Source: Paracraurococcus sp042666655 (GTDB lineage: Bacteria; Pseudomonadota; Alphaproteobacteria; Acetobacterales; Acetobacteraceae). From it: DNA of 64,000 bases. This document shows positions 34,765 through 43,360 of the stretch, piece by piece. Position 1 is the stretch's first letter. The number at the start of each line of letters is the position of its first letter. A model generated the notes under the pieces. That model saw only the letters and a program-made list of their open reading frames with translations, did not search any database and was not told where the DNA came from. Location: contig NZ_JBHTDE010000003.1 in NCBI RefSeq assembly GCF_042666655.1, forward strand, positions 558,001 through 622,000, written 5' to 3'. Position numbers and translations under genes: made by a program.

Positions 34765-35529
34765 TCAGATCGACCCGCCATCCACCACGAAGGTCTGTGC
34801 CGTCACCATCCGGCTGTCGTCGGCGGCCAGCCACAGCACCATCCGCGCGATGTCGGGCGGGTACAGCTTTTCCTTCAGGCATTGCCGCTCCAGGGCCGAC
34901 GCCACCGCCTCCGGCGTTGCCCAGAGCGTCTCCTGGCGTTCGGTGAAGATCCAGCCGGGGACGACGACGTTGCAGCGGATGCCGGACGGCCCGAGGTCTC
35001 GCGCCAGGCCGCGCGCCAGCCCATGCACCGCCGCCTTGGCCGTGGTGTAGGCCGGCATGCCACCCTGCGCCTTCATCCAGGACACGCTGCCGAAGCAGAT
35101 GATGGAGCCCTGGCCCGCATCCCTCATCATCGGCGCGACCGCCTGGGCGCAGAAGAACTGGTGGCGCAGGTTGGTGTGCATGCGCTCGTCCCAGTATTCC
35201 GGTTCCACCGTTTCCCTGCCATGCCGGTCGTCGCGCGCGGCGTTGTTGATCAGCACGGTGACGGGGCCGAGTTGCGCGGCGACATTGGCCACATCGGCAC
35301 GCAGGGCCGCGACGTCGCGCAGGTCGCAATGCCGGAACAACGCGCCGGTCCGCGCCGCCACCTGCTGGCCGCCGAAATCGTCGAAGTCGAGGAAGGCGAC
35401 GCGGGATCCCTGCGCCGCAAATTGCGCCACCAACTCGGCGCCGATGCCGCTTGCACCCCCGGTCACCAGCACCACGCGATCCTTGAGACTCGGGTAGCGG
35501 GCGAACCGCCCGGCATCGGTGGTGGACAT
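34765..35529 (-). CDS. Short-chain dehydrogenase/reductase (SDR), sugar-dehydrogenase-like
   Basis: A 254-residue classical SDR with the NAD(P) loop TGGASGIGAEL, the NNAA motif, catalytic serine in CFGSVSW, and YTTAK as the YxxxK pair. The C-terminal AQTFVVDGGSI is standard. It resembles L-rhamnose or galactose 1-dehydrogenase type SDRs, but the substrate is not certain. GGAGGA lies seven bases before the ATG at 35529, which supports this start over one 15 bases upstream. It is a single gene, convergent with the TonB receptor. Confidence 0.85.
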   Translation of the reverse strand: MSTTDAGRFARYPSLKDRVVLVTGGASGIGAELVAQFAAQGSRVAFLDFDDFGGQQVAARTGALFRHCDLRDVAALRADVANVAAQLGPVTVLINNAARDDRHGRETVEPEYWDERMHTNLRHQFFCAQAVAPMMRDAGQGSIICFGSVSWMKAQGGMPAYTTAKAAVHGLARGLARDLGPSGIRCNVVVPGWIFTERQETLWATPEAVASALERQCLKEKLYPPDIARMVLWLAADDSRMVTAQTFVVDGGSI

Positions 35530-35581
35530 GGGATTCCTCCGCAAAGGGCGCCCGAGGTTAAGCTGCGCAGGTGCCGGAAGT

Positions 35582-36499
35582 TCAGCCTTGCGTCGCGGGC
35601 AGGGCGCCGGCCGGGTCCACCGCGGTGGCGAACCAGTTCATGGCGAAATGCAGGTGCGGCCCGGTGACTCGGCCGGTGGCTCCCGACAGGCCGATGCGCT
35701 GGCCAGCCGCCAACTGGTCGCCTTCCGCCACCTCCAGCCGCGACATGTGCGCATAAAGCGTCTGCACGCCGAAGCCGTGGTCGAGCACCACGGTGCCGCC
35801 GGTGAAGTAGAGGTCCATCGCCAGCAGCACCCGCCCGGCGGCGGCGGCACGCAGCGGCGTGCCAACCGGCACCGCGACGTCGAGCCCGAGATGCGGCGCC
35901 CGGGCCTCCCCGTTCAGGATGCGCTGGCTGCCATAGACGCCGCTGATCCGCCCGGTGGCCGGCCAGACGAAGCCGGCGGCGAAGTGCGGCTCGGCGCTAT
36001 CGGTCTTGCGGAGGGCGGCCAGGCGGTCGCGCTCGCGGATGATGCGCGCCATGGTTTCGGGCGGCGGAGTGACCATGGCGCCGGGCAGGCCCTGCAGCCG
36101 CTGCACCTGCCATTCGCGCCTGGCCACGGCCAGCCGCTGCCGCTGCGGCTGGCCGCCGGGCGGGGTGACGGTCAGCACCGCCTCCGGCCCATGGTCGCGG
36201 CCGAAGCCGAGGGCATATTCGCCGCCCGGCCCGACCCGCAGCGCGCGGCCGTCGAGGGCGAGGCGGGTGCCGGGGGCAACGCGGCCGACCACGAGCGAGC
36301 CCTGGGCATGGTCTGCGGCGCGGGCCGAAGCAGGCAACAGCAGCAGGCCGAGCAGCGAGCGCCGCGGAAGGCCGGGGGGAAGTATTCCCCCGGACCGCCA
36401 TCCATTTCTCTGAGTCTTGCTGCCATTGGCAGCCGACACGGAAGAATAGATGGGGGCATCCGGGGATGCTTCCCCCCATTCTTTCTTGTCTCCGTTCAC
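35582..36499 (-). CDS. M23-family (LytM) zinc metallopeptidase, start uncertain
   Basis: A secreted peptidoglycan endopeptidase. After a signal-like segment (RRSLLGLLLLPASARA) come an unassigned domain and the M23 domain. Zinc-binding residues sit in HLGLDVAVP and GPHLHFAMN, with LYAHMSRLEVAEGD between. The only canonical starts are GTG at 36499, overlapping the xseA stop, and GTG at 36439 (285 residues). Both lie in or next to repeat copy B, so the first 40 or so residues are encoded by repeat DNA. No ATG is available in frame before the signal peptide. It lies downstream of xseA on the same strand. Confidence 0.82.
   Translation of the reverse strand: MNGDKKEWGEASPDAPIYSSVSAANGSKTQRNGWRSGGILPPGLPRRSLLGLLLLPASARAADHAQGSLVVGRVAPGTRLALDGRALRVGPGGEYALGFGRDHGPEAVLTVTPPGGQPQRQRLAVARREWQVQRLQGLPGAMVTPPPETMARIIRERDRLAALRKTDSAEPHFAAGFVWPATGRISGVYGSQRILNGEARAPHLGLDVAVPVGTPLRAAAAGRVLLAMDLYFTGGTVVLDHGFGVQTLYAHMSRLEVAEGDQLAAGQRIGLSGATGRVTGPHLHFAMNWFATAVDPAGALPATQG
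36372..36486 (+). repeat. Structured intergenic repeat, copy B (overlaps the M23 gene start)
   Basis: It opens with the shared first hairpin CCGGGGGGAA, GTA, TTCCCCCGG (36372 to 36393). The second hairpin sits where copies A, C and D have theirs but uses a different sequence (GCTGCCA, T, TGGCAGC at 36419-36433). A third, longer stem runs from about 36440 to 36484. Structure is kept while sequence differs. It lies between xseA and the M23 peptidase. Confidence 0.7.
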
Positions 36500-37962
36500 A
36501 GCAGCGCCCCCTGCTTGGGCTCCGCCTTCCGCTTCGGCTTCGCCCCGTCCGCCACGGCGCCCACGGGACCATCGGCGAAGGTCAGCGTCAGCCTGCCGCC
36601 CGCCGGCACCGCCGCCGCCGTCGTCAGCGGCGCGCCTTCGGCATCCGCCACCAGGGAGAAGCCGCGCGCCAGCACGGCCTGGTAGGAGACGCCTTCCAGC
36701 CGCGCCACCAGCCCTTCCAGCCGCGCCCGCTTCTCCCGTACCAGCGCTGCCACCGGCGTGGCCGAGAAGCGCGCGAGCGCCGGCGCCGCCTCGGCCCGGG
36801 CCACCGCCCGGTGCAGCGCCGCGGTCCGCCGCGTATCCAGCAGGCCGAGTGCCGCGCGGCGCGCAGCCATGCCCTCGCGCGGATGCGGCAGGCGAGGGGC
36901 GATGCGGGACAGCAGGCCGCGCTTGCGATCGACCAGCCCGGGCAGGGCGACGGCCAAGCGCTCGCCGCGGTCCTCCAACCGCTGCCGCAGGGCGCCGAGG
37001 ATGCCGGGCAGGTCGGGCAGGCCGCGCTCCGCCATCAGCAACCGGCGCCGGGCGCGGTCGAGCAACGACTGCCCGGCCTGCAGCAGCCGCGCCGCGGTCT
37101 GCGAAAGGTCGGCCAGCAGGTCGGCCCGGGCCGGGATCGCCATCTCGGCTGCGGCGGTGGGCGTGGGCGCGCGGCGGTCGGAGGCGAAGTCGATCAGCGT
37201 CGTGTCGGTCTCATGGCCCACCGCGCTGATCAGCGGGACGGGCGACTCGGCGGCGGCGCGGACCACGATCTCCTCGTTGAAGGCCATCAGATCCTCGAGG
37301 CTGCCGCCGCCGCGGGCCACGATGATGACGTCGGGGCGCGGGACGGGACCGCCCAACGGCAGTGCGCCGAGGCCGCGAATCGCCGCGGCGATCTGCTCCG
37401 CCGCGCCGGCGCCCTGGACCGCGACGGGCCAGAGGATCAGCCGGCGCGGGAAGCGGCGCAGGATGGTGGTGCGGATGTCCTGGATGACCGCGCCGCGCTC
37501 GCTGGTCACCACGCCGATCACCCGCGGCAGCATCGGCAGCGGGCGCTTGCGCTCGGGCGCGAAGAGCCCTTCCTCCAGCAGCCGCTTCCGCAGCGTCTCG
37601 ATCCGCGCCAGCAAGGCGCCCTCGCCGGCGTATTCCAGCCGGTCGATGACTAACTGGTACTCGGACCGGTCCCCATAGGTGGTGACCTTGCCGGTGGCGA
37701 GGACCTCGACGCCTTCCTCGGGCTTCAGGCCGAGCCGGGGCACGGTCGCCTTCCAGATCACCGCCTTCAGTTTGGCGTTCTCGTCCTTCAGGGCGAGATA
37801 GATATGGCCGGAGGGGTAGCGCCGGAGCTCGGTGATCTCGCCGCGCACCCGGACCCGGCCGAAGGCGCCTTCCAGCGTGCGCTTGATGGCGCCGGAAAGC
37901 TCCGAGACGGCGAATTCCGGGATGTTCGGGGCGGCCTTGGCGACCGGCGGCGTGGTGTCCAT
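36496..37962 (-). CDS. xseA: Exodeoxyribonuclease VII large subunit
   Basis: A 488-residue nuclease subunit that, with XseB, degrades single-stranded DNA from both ends. It has the N-terminal OB fold (VRVRGEITELRRYPSGHIYLALKD) and the catalytic domain with VIGVVTSERGAVIQDI, ARGGGSLEDLMAFNEE and SAVGHETDTTLIDFASDRRAPTP. The ATG at 37962 gives the usual start (about eight residues before the OB fold). No xseB is next to it. It is divergent from purD, 133 bp away. Confidence 0.95.
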   Translation of the reverse strand: MDTTPPVAKAAPNIPEFAVSELSGAIKRTLEGAFGRVRVRGEITELRRYPSGHIYLALKDENAKLKAVIWKATVPRLGLKPEEGVEVLATGKVTTYGDRSEYQLVIDRLEYAGEGALLARIETLRKRLLEEGLFAPERKRPLPMLPRVIGVVTSERGAVIQDIRTTILRRFPRRLILWPVAVQGAGAAEQIAAAIRGLGALPLGGPVPRPDVIIVARGGGSLEDLMAFNEEIVVRAAAESPVPLISAVGHETDTTLIDFASDRRAPTPTAAAEMAIPARADLLADLSQTAARLLQAGQSLLDRARRRLLMAERGLPDLPGILGALRQRLEDRGERLAVALPGLVDRKRGLLSRIAPRLPHPREGMAARRAALGLLDTRRTAALHRAVARAEAAPALARFSATPVAALVREKRARLEGLVARLEGVSYQAVLARGFSLVADAEGAPLTTAAAVPAGGRLTLTFADGPVGAVADGAKPKRKAEPKQGALL

Positions 37963-38095
37963 GGCGGCAGGATATGCTACGGGGCCGCGGCCGGGGAGGC
38001 CGTTCCCGGCATGTTTCAGCAAGCGGTCCGATGACCGGAGGGCGCAGATGTGCCCGGAGGTCCGAATCGGCCCGCCCGGAGGAAGGCGCGATCCC

Positions 38096-39364
38096 ATGAA
38101 GGTCCTCGTGGTCGGTGGTGGCGGGCGGGAGCACGCGCTGTGCTGGGCGCTGTCCGGCTCCTCGATGCTGACCAGGCTTTGGTGCGCCCCGGGCAATGCC
38201 GGCATCGCCGAAGTGGCCGACTGCGTCGCGATCGGCGCCGAGGACATCCCCGGTCTGGTCGCCTTCGCCACGGAAAAGGCCGTGGACCTGGTGGTGGTGG
38301 GGCCGGAAGCGCCGCTGACCCTGGGCCTCGCCGATGCCTGCGTCGCGGCCGGGCTGCGCTGCTTCGGGCCGTCCGCCGCCGCGGCGCGGCTGGAAGGCAG
38401 CAAGACCTTCACCAAGCAGGTCGCCGACGCCGCCGGCGTGCCGACCGCCGCCTGGGCCCGCTTCACCGACCCCGTTGCGGCCCGCGCCCATATCCGCACC
38501 CAGGGCGCCCCGATCGTGGTCAAGGCGGATGGCTTGGCCGCCGGCAAGGGCGTGGTGGTGGCGGCAACGCTGGAGCAGGCCGAGGCCGCCATCGCCGACA
38601 TCATGGAGGACCGCGTGCATGGCGCCGCAGGCGCCGCCGTGGTGATCGAGGAATGCCTGGTCGGCCAGGAGGTCTCCTTCTTCGCCCTCTGCGACGGCGA
38701 CGCGGCCCTGGCGCTGGGCGCGGCGCAGGACCACAAGCGGGTCGGCGACGGCGATACCGGGCCGAACACCGGGGGCATGGGCGCCTATTCCCCGCCTCCC
38801 GTCTTCACCCCGGCGCTGCACGACCAGGTCATGACCGAGGTCATCCGCCCGACGCTGGCCGAGATGGCCCGCCGCGGCACGCCCTTCCGCGGCGTGCTCT
38901 TCGCCGGATTGATGATCACCGCGACCGGGCCGAAGCTGATCGAGTTCAACGTTCGATTCGGCGACCCGGAGTGTCAGGCGCTGATGCTGCGGCTGCGATC
39001 CGACCTGCTGGCGGCGCTGCTGGCCGCCTGCGACGGGGAACTGGCCGATTTCGACCTGCGCTGGGACCCGCGGCCGAGCCTCGTGGTGGTGATGGCGGCG
39101 AATGGCTATCCGGGCGCCTATGCCAAGGGGACGGAGATCCGCGGCCTCGACCGCGCCGCGGCGGTGCCCGGCGTGCAGGTCTTCCATGCCGGCACGGTGC
39201 GGCGGGCGGATGGCGGGGTGCTGGCCAATGGCGGCCGGGTGCTGGGCATCGCCGCGACCGCGGCGACGGTGCAGGCGGCGCGCGACGCAGCCTATGCCGC
39301 AGTGGATGCGATCGACTGGCCGGAAGGCTTCTGCCGGCGCGATATCGCGCATCTGGCGCTGTAG
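38096..39364 (+). CDS. purD: Phosphoribosylamine-glycine ligase (GAR synthetase)
   Basis: A 422-residue ATP-grasp enzyme for the second step of purine synthesis (phosphoribosylamine + glycine + ATP to GAR). It has VLVVGGGGREHALCWAL at the N-terminus, the ATP-grasp segment PIVVKADGLAAGKGVVVA, DHKRVGDGDTGPNTGGMGAY and the metal site EFNVRFGDPECQ. GGAGGAAGG precedes the ATG at 38096. It is a single gene between xseA and the polysaccharide exporter. Confidence 0.96.
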   Translation: MKVLVVGGGGREHALCWALSGSSMLTRLWCAPGNAGIAEVADCVAIGAEDIPGLVAFATEKAVDLVVVGPEAPLTLGLADACVAAGLRCFGPSAAAARLEGSKTFTKQVADAAGVPTAAWARFTDPVAARAHIRTQGAPIVVKADGLAAGKGVVVAATLEQAEAAIADIMEDRVHGAAGAAVVIEECLVGQEVSFFALCDGDAALALGAAQDHKRVGDGDTGPNTGGMGAYSPPPVFTPALHDQVMTEVIRPTLAEMARRGTPFRGVLFAGLMITATGPKLIEFNVRFGDPECQALMLRLRSDLLAALLAACDGELADFDLRWDPRPSLVVVMAANGYPGAYAKGTEIRGLDRAAAVPGVQVFHAGTVRRADGGVLANGGRVLGIAATAATVQAARDAAYAAVDAIDWPEGFCRRDIAHLAL

Positions 39365-39436
39365 GACGGATCGCCGGAGGGCAGGCTTGGCTCAGGGCCA
39401 GGATCTGCCCCGAAAACAATACGCTGGAGCGGGATG

Positions 39437-40168
39437 TCAGGCCGGCTCCAGCACCTCCTCCACCGGCCCGTCGGCGACGATCCGCCCGGCTTCCAGACGG
39501 ATCGCCCGGGTGCACCACTCGCGCACGATGGCCATGTCGTGCGTCGCCAGCACCAGGATCTCGGCATCGCTGACCAGCTTGGCCAGCTTCTCCCGTGCCT
39601 TGGCCATGAAGGCGGCGTCGCCGGCCAGGAACCACTCGTCCATCAGCAGCACCTCGGGCTCCATGACGGTGGCCATGGCGAAGGACAGCCGCACCTGCAT
39701 CCCGGCCGAGTAGGTCCGCACCGGGACATCGAGGAATTCGTTGAGGCCGGAGAAGGCGCCGACCGCGTCCGCCATGGCTTCGCTCGCGGCCTCCGACAGG
39801 CCGCGGAACAGGCCGCGCAGGACGATGTTCTCCCGCCCGGTCGATTCCTGGTCCATCCCGGCGGAGGGGTCGATCAGCGCGCCTACGAGGCCGGCGACCT
39901 CGAGCCGTCCGCCGACCGGTTCGTAGACCCCGGCCAGCGTCCGCAGCAGCGTGGTCTTGCCGGCGCCGTTGCTGCCGACCAGCGCCACGCGCTCGCCGCG
40001 GCCGATCCGGAAGGACAGGTCGCGCAGCGCCGCGACGACGACGCGGTGCGAGGCGTCTTCCCGCATGCGCAGCGGCGACTTGGCGAGGATACGCTTCTTC
40101 AGCGATCTCGCGCCCATGTGATAGAGCGGGAACTCGATGGTCAGGCCCTGGGCCAGGATGTGGGGCAT
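39437..40168 (-). CDS. Polysaccharide / O-antigen ABC exporter ATPase (Wzt/KpsT-like)
   Basis: A 243-residue ATPase with Walker A VGSNGAGKTTLLR near residue 65, the YSAGMQVRLSFAMAT signature and Walker B LLMDEWFLAGD, all characteristic of the KpsT/Wzt group. This group exports capsule, O-antigen or teichoic-type polymers. There is no C-terminal carbohydrate-binding domain, so it is closer to KpsT than to long Wzt proteins. It starts four bases after the permease ends. No glycosyltransferases adjoin it. Confidence 0.9.
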   Translation of the reverse strand: MPHILAQGLTIEFPLYHMGARSLKKRILAKSPLRMREDASHRVVVAALRDLSFRIGRGERVALVGSNGAGKTTLLRTLAGVYEPVGGRLEVAGLVGALIDPSAGMDQESTGRENIVLRGLFRGLSEAASEAMADAVGAFSGLNEFLDVPVRTYSAGMQVRLSFAMATVMEPEVLLMDEWFLAGDAAFMAKAREKLAKLVSDAEILVLATHDMAIVREWCTRAIRLEAGRIVADGPVEEVLEPA

Positions 40169-40172
40169 GGCG

Positions 40173-41048
40173 CTAGACCCAGAAGGCGATGCGGCCGCGG
40201 AAGCGGATGAAGAAGGCCAGCGCCACCCCTGCCACCAGCAGCGTGTAGAGGCTGGCGGAGAGCCAGACCAGGGCCGGCACGCCGCCCTCGACCAGCGGGC
40301 CGCGCACCGTCTCCATCAGCACGTAGAAGGGGTTCAGCGGCAGCCAGACCGCCTTGTCGCCCAGCAGTTCGGGCTTCCACAGCACCGGCGACATGAAGAA
40401 GGCGAGCTGCATCAGGCTGGCGACGATCGGCCCGATGTCGCGGAACCGGGCACAGAGCATGCCGAGGAAGAGCGCGATGAAGAAGGCGTTCACCGCGACC
40501 AGCGCCAGGCCGGGGAGAACGAGCAGGACCTCGAGGCCCGGCAGGGTGCCGCAGGCGGCGAAGACCAGGAAGACCAGCGGCAGGCTGTGCGCGGTGATCA
40601 GCGCGTTGCGGAAGACGCAGCGCAGGACATGGACGGAGAACGGCAGCGGCACCTGGCGGATGATGCCCTCGGCGCTGGTCAGGCTGATGCAGGCGTCGGT
40701 GACGGTCTGCGAGATCATGTTCCAGACGATCAGGCTGACCGCGATGAAGGGCAGGTAGCCGGCCAGTTCCATCTTGAAGAGCGAGGAGTAGAGCAGGCCG
40801 AGGCCGACCACCATGACGGCGGTCGACAGGGTGAGCCAGAAGGGGCCGAGGACGGAGCCGCGGTAGCGGTTGCGGATGTCGAGCCGGGCCAGGGCGGCGG
40901 GCAGCCGCCAGCGGCGCAGCCCGGTCGCCAGGTCCTCCAGCGCCGCGGCGCGGCGGCGCGGCTGCGCCGCGTCGCTGACGTACAGCGGCGCCGCCCCAAG
41001 GGGCGCGGCTCGGGACGCAGCCTGGCGGGGCAGGGTCGAATCCAGCAT
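40173..41048 (-). CDS. Polysaccharide / O-antigen ABC exporter permease (Wzm/KpsM-like)
   Basis: A 291-residue inner-membrane permease of the ABC2 type with six hydrophobic segments and the motif RYRGSVLGPFWLTLSTAVMV, typical of Wzm/KpsM. It forms the channel for an undecaprenyl- or lipid-linked polysaccharide with the next gene's ATPase. The start at 41048 is chosen for length; ATG 41078 would add ten residues, and neither has a clear Shine-Dalgarno. It is divergent from the lytic transglycosylase across 323 bp. Confidence 0.88.
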   Translation of the reverse strand: MLDSTLPRQAASRAAPLGAAPLYVSDAAQPRRRAAALEDLATGLRRWRLPAALARLDIRNRYRGSVLGPFWLTLSTAVMVVGLGLLYSSLFKMELAGYLPFIAVSLIVWNMISQTVTDACISLTSAEGIIRQVPLPFSVHVLRCVFRNALITAHSLPLVFLVFAACGTLPGLEVLLVLPGLALVAVNAFFIALFLGMLCARFRDIGPIVASLMQLAFFMSPVLWKPELLGDKAVWLPLNPFYVLMETVRGPLVEGGVPALVWLSASLYTLLVAGVALAFFIRFRGRIAFWV

Positions 41049-41371
41049 GCGGCTGGCTATAGAGGGGCCCCCGGGCATGCCGAAAACAAATAGCGGACAG
41101 CAGTCGATCCGGTTGCAGGGATGATCGCCGGCATGGTTGCAGCGTCGCCGTGCGCCGAGGACACAGGCAAGACTTTGCCGCAGCAAAGTATTGCGATGCA
41201 GACTCGGTCTTGCCGAGCCCGGTCGGAAGCGTGTAGGGCTGGCACTTCATGGACGTAGGACGTCCGCCTGGTCTTCGGGGCAGCCTGGAGGCACGCATCG
41301 TGGGGACGGTGCGGGTCTCGGGGGGGCAGGCTTCGGAACCCGGTCTTCATAGACCCGACGGAGCCAAGGGG
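41049..41371. other. Divergent intergenic region with inverted repeats
   Basis: A 323-bp gap between the exporter permease (minus) and the lytic transglycosylase (plus). It holds the 28-bp inverted repeat at 41167-41194 and a small hairpin CTCGG, TCTTG, CCGAG at 41203-41217. Possible reading frames here have no family likeness, and no other gene is supported. Confidence 0.5.
41167..41194. promoter_or_regulatory. 12-bp inverted repeat in a divergent promoter region
   Basis: GCAAGACTTTGC, four bases (CGCA), then GCAAAGTATTGC: twelve-base arms with one mismatch. It lies between two divergent genes, so it could be an operator for either, or a cruciform-forming element. No regulator gene is next to it. 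Confidence 0.5.
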
Positions 41372-42793
41372 ATGTCCCAGGGGAAGCGGACCACTTGCGA
41401 GACCGGCCGGACGGCGCGGGGCATCGTTGCCCGCGTCGGGCGGCCTGCCCTCGCGCTGTCGGTTCTCGCGTTGCTGGCGGCCTGCGGGCAGTCCAGCCAG
41501 ACGCCCGCCACCAAGCAGGCCGCGGCGGTGCACGGCCATTACAACCGCCCGAGCAGCTACGACCCGCCGGGACCCGCACGCGATCCCTGGGGGCCCTATA
41601 TCCGCGATGCGTCGCGCCGCTTCGACGTGCCGGAGCGCTGGCTCCGCGAGGTCATGCGCCAGGAATCGGGCGGCCGGGTCGGCGCCACCAGCCCGGTCGG
41701 CGCGATGGGCCTGATGCAGGTCATGCCCGGCACCTACCGCGAACTGCGCAGCCGCTACGGCTTCGGCAGCGATCCCTACCACCCCTATGACAGCATCATG
41801 GCTGGCGCCGCCTATATCCGGGAGATGTACGACCTCTACGGGTCGCCGGCATTCCTGGCCGCGTACAATGCCGGGCCGCGACGGCTGGAGGATTACCTCT
41901 GGAACAGCCGGGGGCTGCCGGCCGAGACGCGCAACTACGTCGCCCGGATCGGCCCCAACATCGTCGCCCACCACCCGTCGAAGCGCGCGGCGCCGGAGAT
42001 CTATGCCGCTGCGGAAATCCCGCTGAGCATCCCGGCCGGGCCGCGGCGGATGGACAGCGCCACCATGCTGGCGCTGAAGGAACAGCGCGACATGCAGCAG
42101 CCCGGCATCACGCCGACGGTGCTGGCCGGCCCGGTGGTGCGGATGGACCCGATCCCCGATGGCAGCACGGACCAGCCGGTCCAGGTCGCCTCGTTGGGTC
42201 CGGTCGTGCGGATGGATCCGATCCCGGACGGCAGCACGTCCGTGGCCCCGCGTGGCGAGGTGATCCGGATGGATCCGATCCCGAACCCGCCGATGCCGGA
42301 GCCAGCGGCGCGCCCGCGCGGCGCGGACCCGGAGCCTGCCGCCCTGCCGCGGCCGCGCCCCACCACGCCGGCCGCGACACGCGTAGCACCCGCGCCGCGT
42401 ACCCAACTCGCCGCGGCGCCGGCGCCGATGCGGCCGACGGCCGTGCTGCAATCCGGCCCGGCCCGTGGCTTCGGTCTGCTCGGTACGGCCCAGGCCTCCA
42501 CCCTGCCGACCTCGGCCATGCGGCCGGCCGTTGCCCGCGGCCCGGCAATCCCGGCCGGCGGCTGGGCGGTGCAGGTCGGTGCCTTCGCCAACCAGTCGCA
42601 GGCGCGGGATGCGGCCGCGGCGGCGCAGGACGCCGCCGGGGGCCGCACCGCAGTACAGCCGGTCGCCGCCGGCCGCGCCACGCTGTACCGCGCCCGGGTC
42701 ACCGGACTGTCCCAGCCGGCGGCCCAGGCCGCCTGCGATCGGCTGAAGCGCAAGGGCGCCTGCATCGTGCTGTCGCCCGACTCCCAGGGCTGA
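41372..42793 (+). CDS. Lytic transglycosylase lipoprotein with C-terminal SPOR domain
   Basis: A 473-residue envelope protein. A lipobox (LLAACG, Cys38) makes it a probable lipoprotein. Residues about 80 to 190 form an SLT transglycosylase domain that cleaves glycan strands: REVMRQESGG with catalytic E98, then GAMGLMQVMPGTYRELR and AYNAGPRRLEDYL. A Pro/Ala-rich linker includes three copies of a RMDPIP unit. Residues about 398 to 470 form a SPOR domain (WAVQVGAFANQSQARDA) that binds denuded peptidoglycan at the septum. GGAG lies eight bases before the ATG at 41372; an upstream in-frame start at 41249 is less likely because it displaces the signal sequence. Confidence 0.88.
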   Translation: MSQGKRTTCETGRTARGIVARVGRPALALSVLALLAACGQSSQTPATKQAAAVHGHYNRPSSYDPPGPARDPWGPYIRDASRRFDVPERWLREVMRQESGGRVGATSPVGAMGLMQVMPGTYRELRSRYGFGSDPYHPYDSIMAGAAYIREMYDLYGSPAFLAAYNAGPRRLEDYLWNSRGLPAETRNYVARIGPNIVAHHPSKRAAPEIYAAAEIPLSIPAGPRRMDSATMLALKEQRDMQQPGITPTVLAGPVVRMDPIPDGSTDQPVQVASLGPVVRMDPIPDGSTSVAPRGEVIRMDPIPNPPMPEPAARPRGADPEPAALPRPRPTTPAATRVAPAPRTQLAAAPAPMRPTAVLQSGPARGFGLLGTAQASTLPTSAMRPAVARGPAIPAGGWAVQVGAFANQSQARDAAAAAQDAAGGRTAVQPVAAGRATLYRARVTGLSQPAAQAACDRLKRKGACIVLSPDSQG

Positions 42794-42814
42794 CGCGCAG
42801 CGCCGTCGGAAGTG

Positions 42815-42836
42815 GCCCCGGGCGCGATCCCGGGGC
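42815..42836 (+). terminator. Hairpin after the lytic transglycosylase
   Basis: GCCCCGGG, six bases, CCCGGGGC: perfect 8-bp stem starting 22 bp after the stop codon at 42793. There is no run of T, so termination is only probable. A further 14-bp palindrome (TGCCGGATCCGGCA) lies at 42888-42901. Confidence 0.5.
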
Positions 42837-42982
42837 GTCGCGGCGCTTGCGGCTTCCCCACAAAAGATGCCACGCAGTCGTGCTTCCTGCCGGATCCGGC
42901 AGGGGCTGGACCGCGTGTATCCAGGTCGGGACCAGCCCGGGCGGGACACGCCTGAAGCTGCAGGTCGATCGGAGGAGCACGC

Positions 42983-43246
42983 ATGTCAGACGCCATACCG
43001 GAGTCCGGCCCCGCCGGCTTGAGGAACCCCCCCGCCCGCCGCCCTATCGCGCTGGCGTCGACCCGGCTCGTGGTCAGCGGTACGGGCGAGAATGACGACG
43101 AGACCGAGGAAGAGGACGACTTCGAGGACGAGGAGGACGAGGATCTGCTCGACGAGGACGAGGACCTCGACGAGGATGATGACGACGAGGACCTCGACGA
43201 GGATGATGACGACGAGGACCTCGACGAGGAGGAGGAGGAGGACTGA
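42983..43246 (+). CDS. Small, extremely acidic Asp/Glu-tailed protein
   Basis: An 87-residue protein of unknown function. The first 35 residues are ordinary (Pro/Arg/Ser-containing), and almost everything after residue 36 is Asp or Glu with spaced Leu. GGAGGA six bases before the ATG supports translation. The tail is encoded partly by a 27-bp tandem repeat (43160-43230; two full units and a partial one), giving EDLDEDDDD twice. Such tails are intrinsically disordered and bind cations or basic proteins. It stands alone between the transglycosylase and the CoA ligase. Confidence 0.75.
   Translation: MSDAIPESGPAGLRNPPARRPIALASTRLVVSGTGENDDETEEEDDFEDEEDEDLLDEDEDLDEDDDDEDLDEDDDDEDLDEEEEED
43160..43230 (+). 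repeat. 27-bp tandem repeat inside the acidic-protein gene
   Basis: Two identical 27-bp units (43160-43186 and 43187-43213) and the first 17 bases of a third. The unit is a multiple of three, so copy-number change would lengthen or shorten the acidic tail without a frameshift. Confidence 0.85.
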
Positions 43247-43360
43247 GCCCGCCGCGCCGCTGCGGTTGATCGCGCCGGATCGAAGGCCGGCTCCCCCCTT
43301 GCTGTCGCGCTGCGCCTCGCTCAGGCTGCGGCGCGAAAGACCAAGCCTGGGGAGAAGTCC

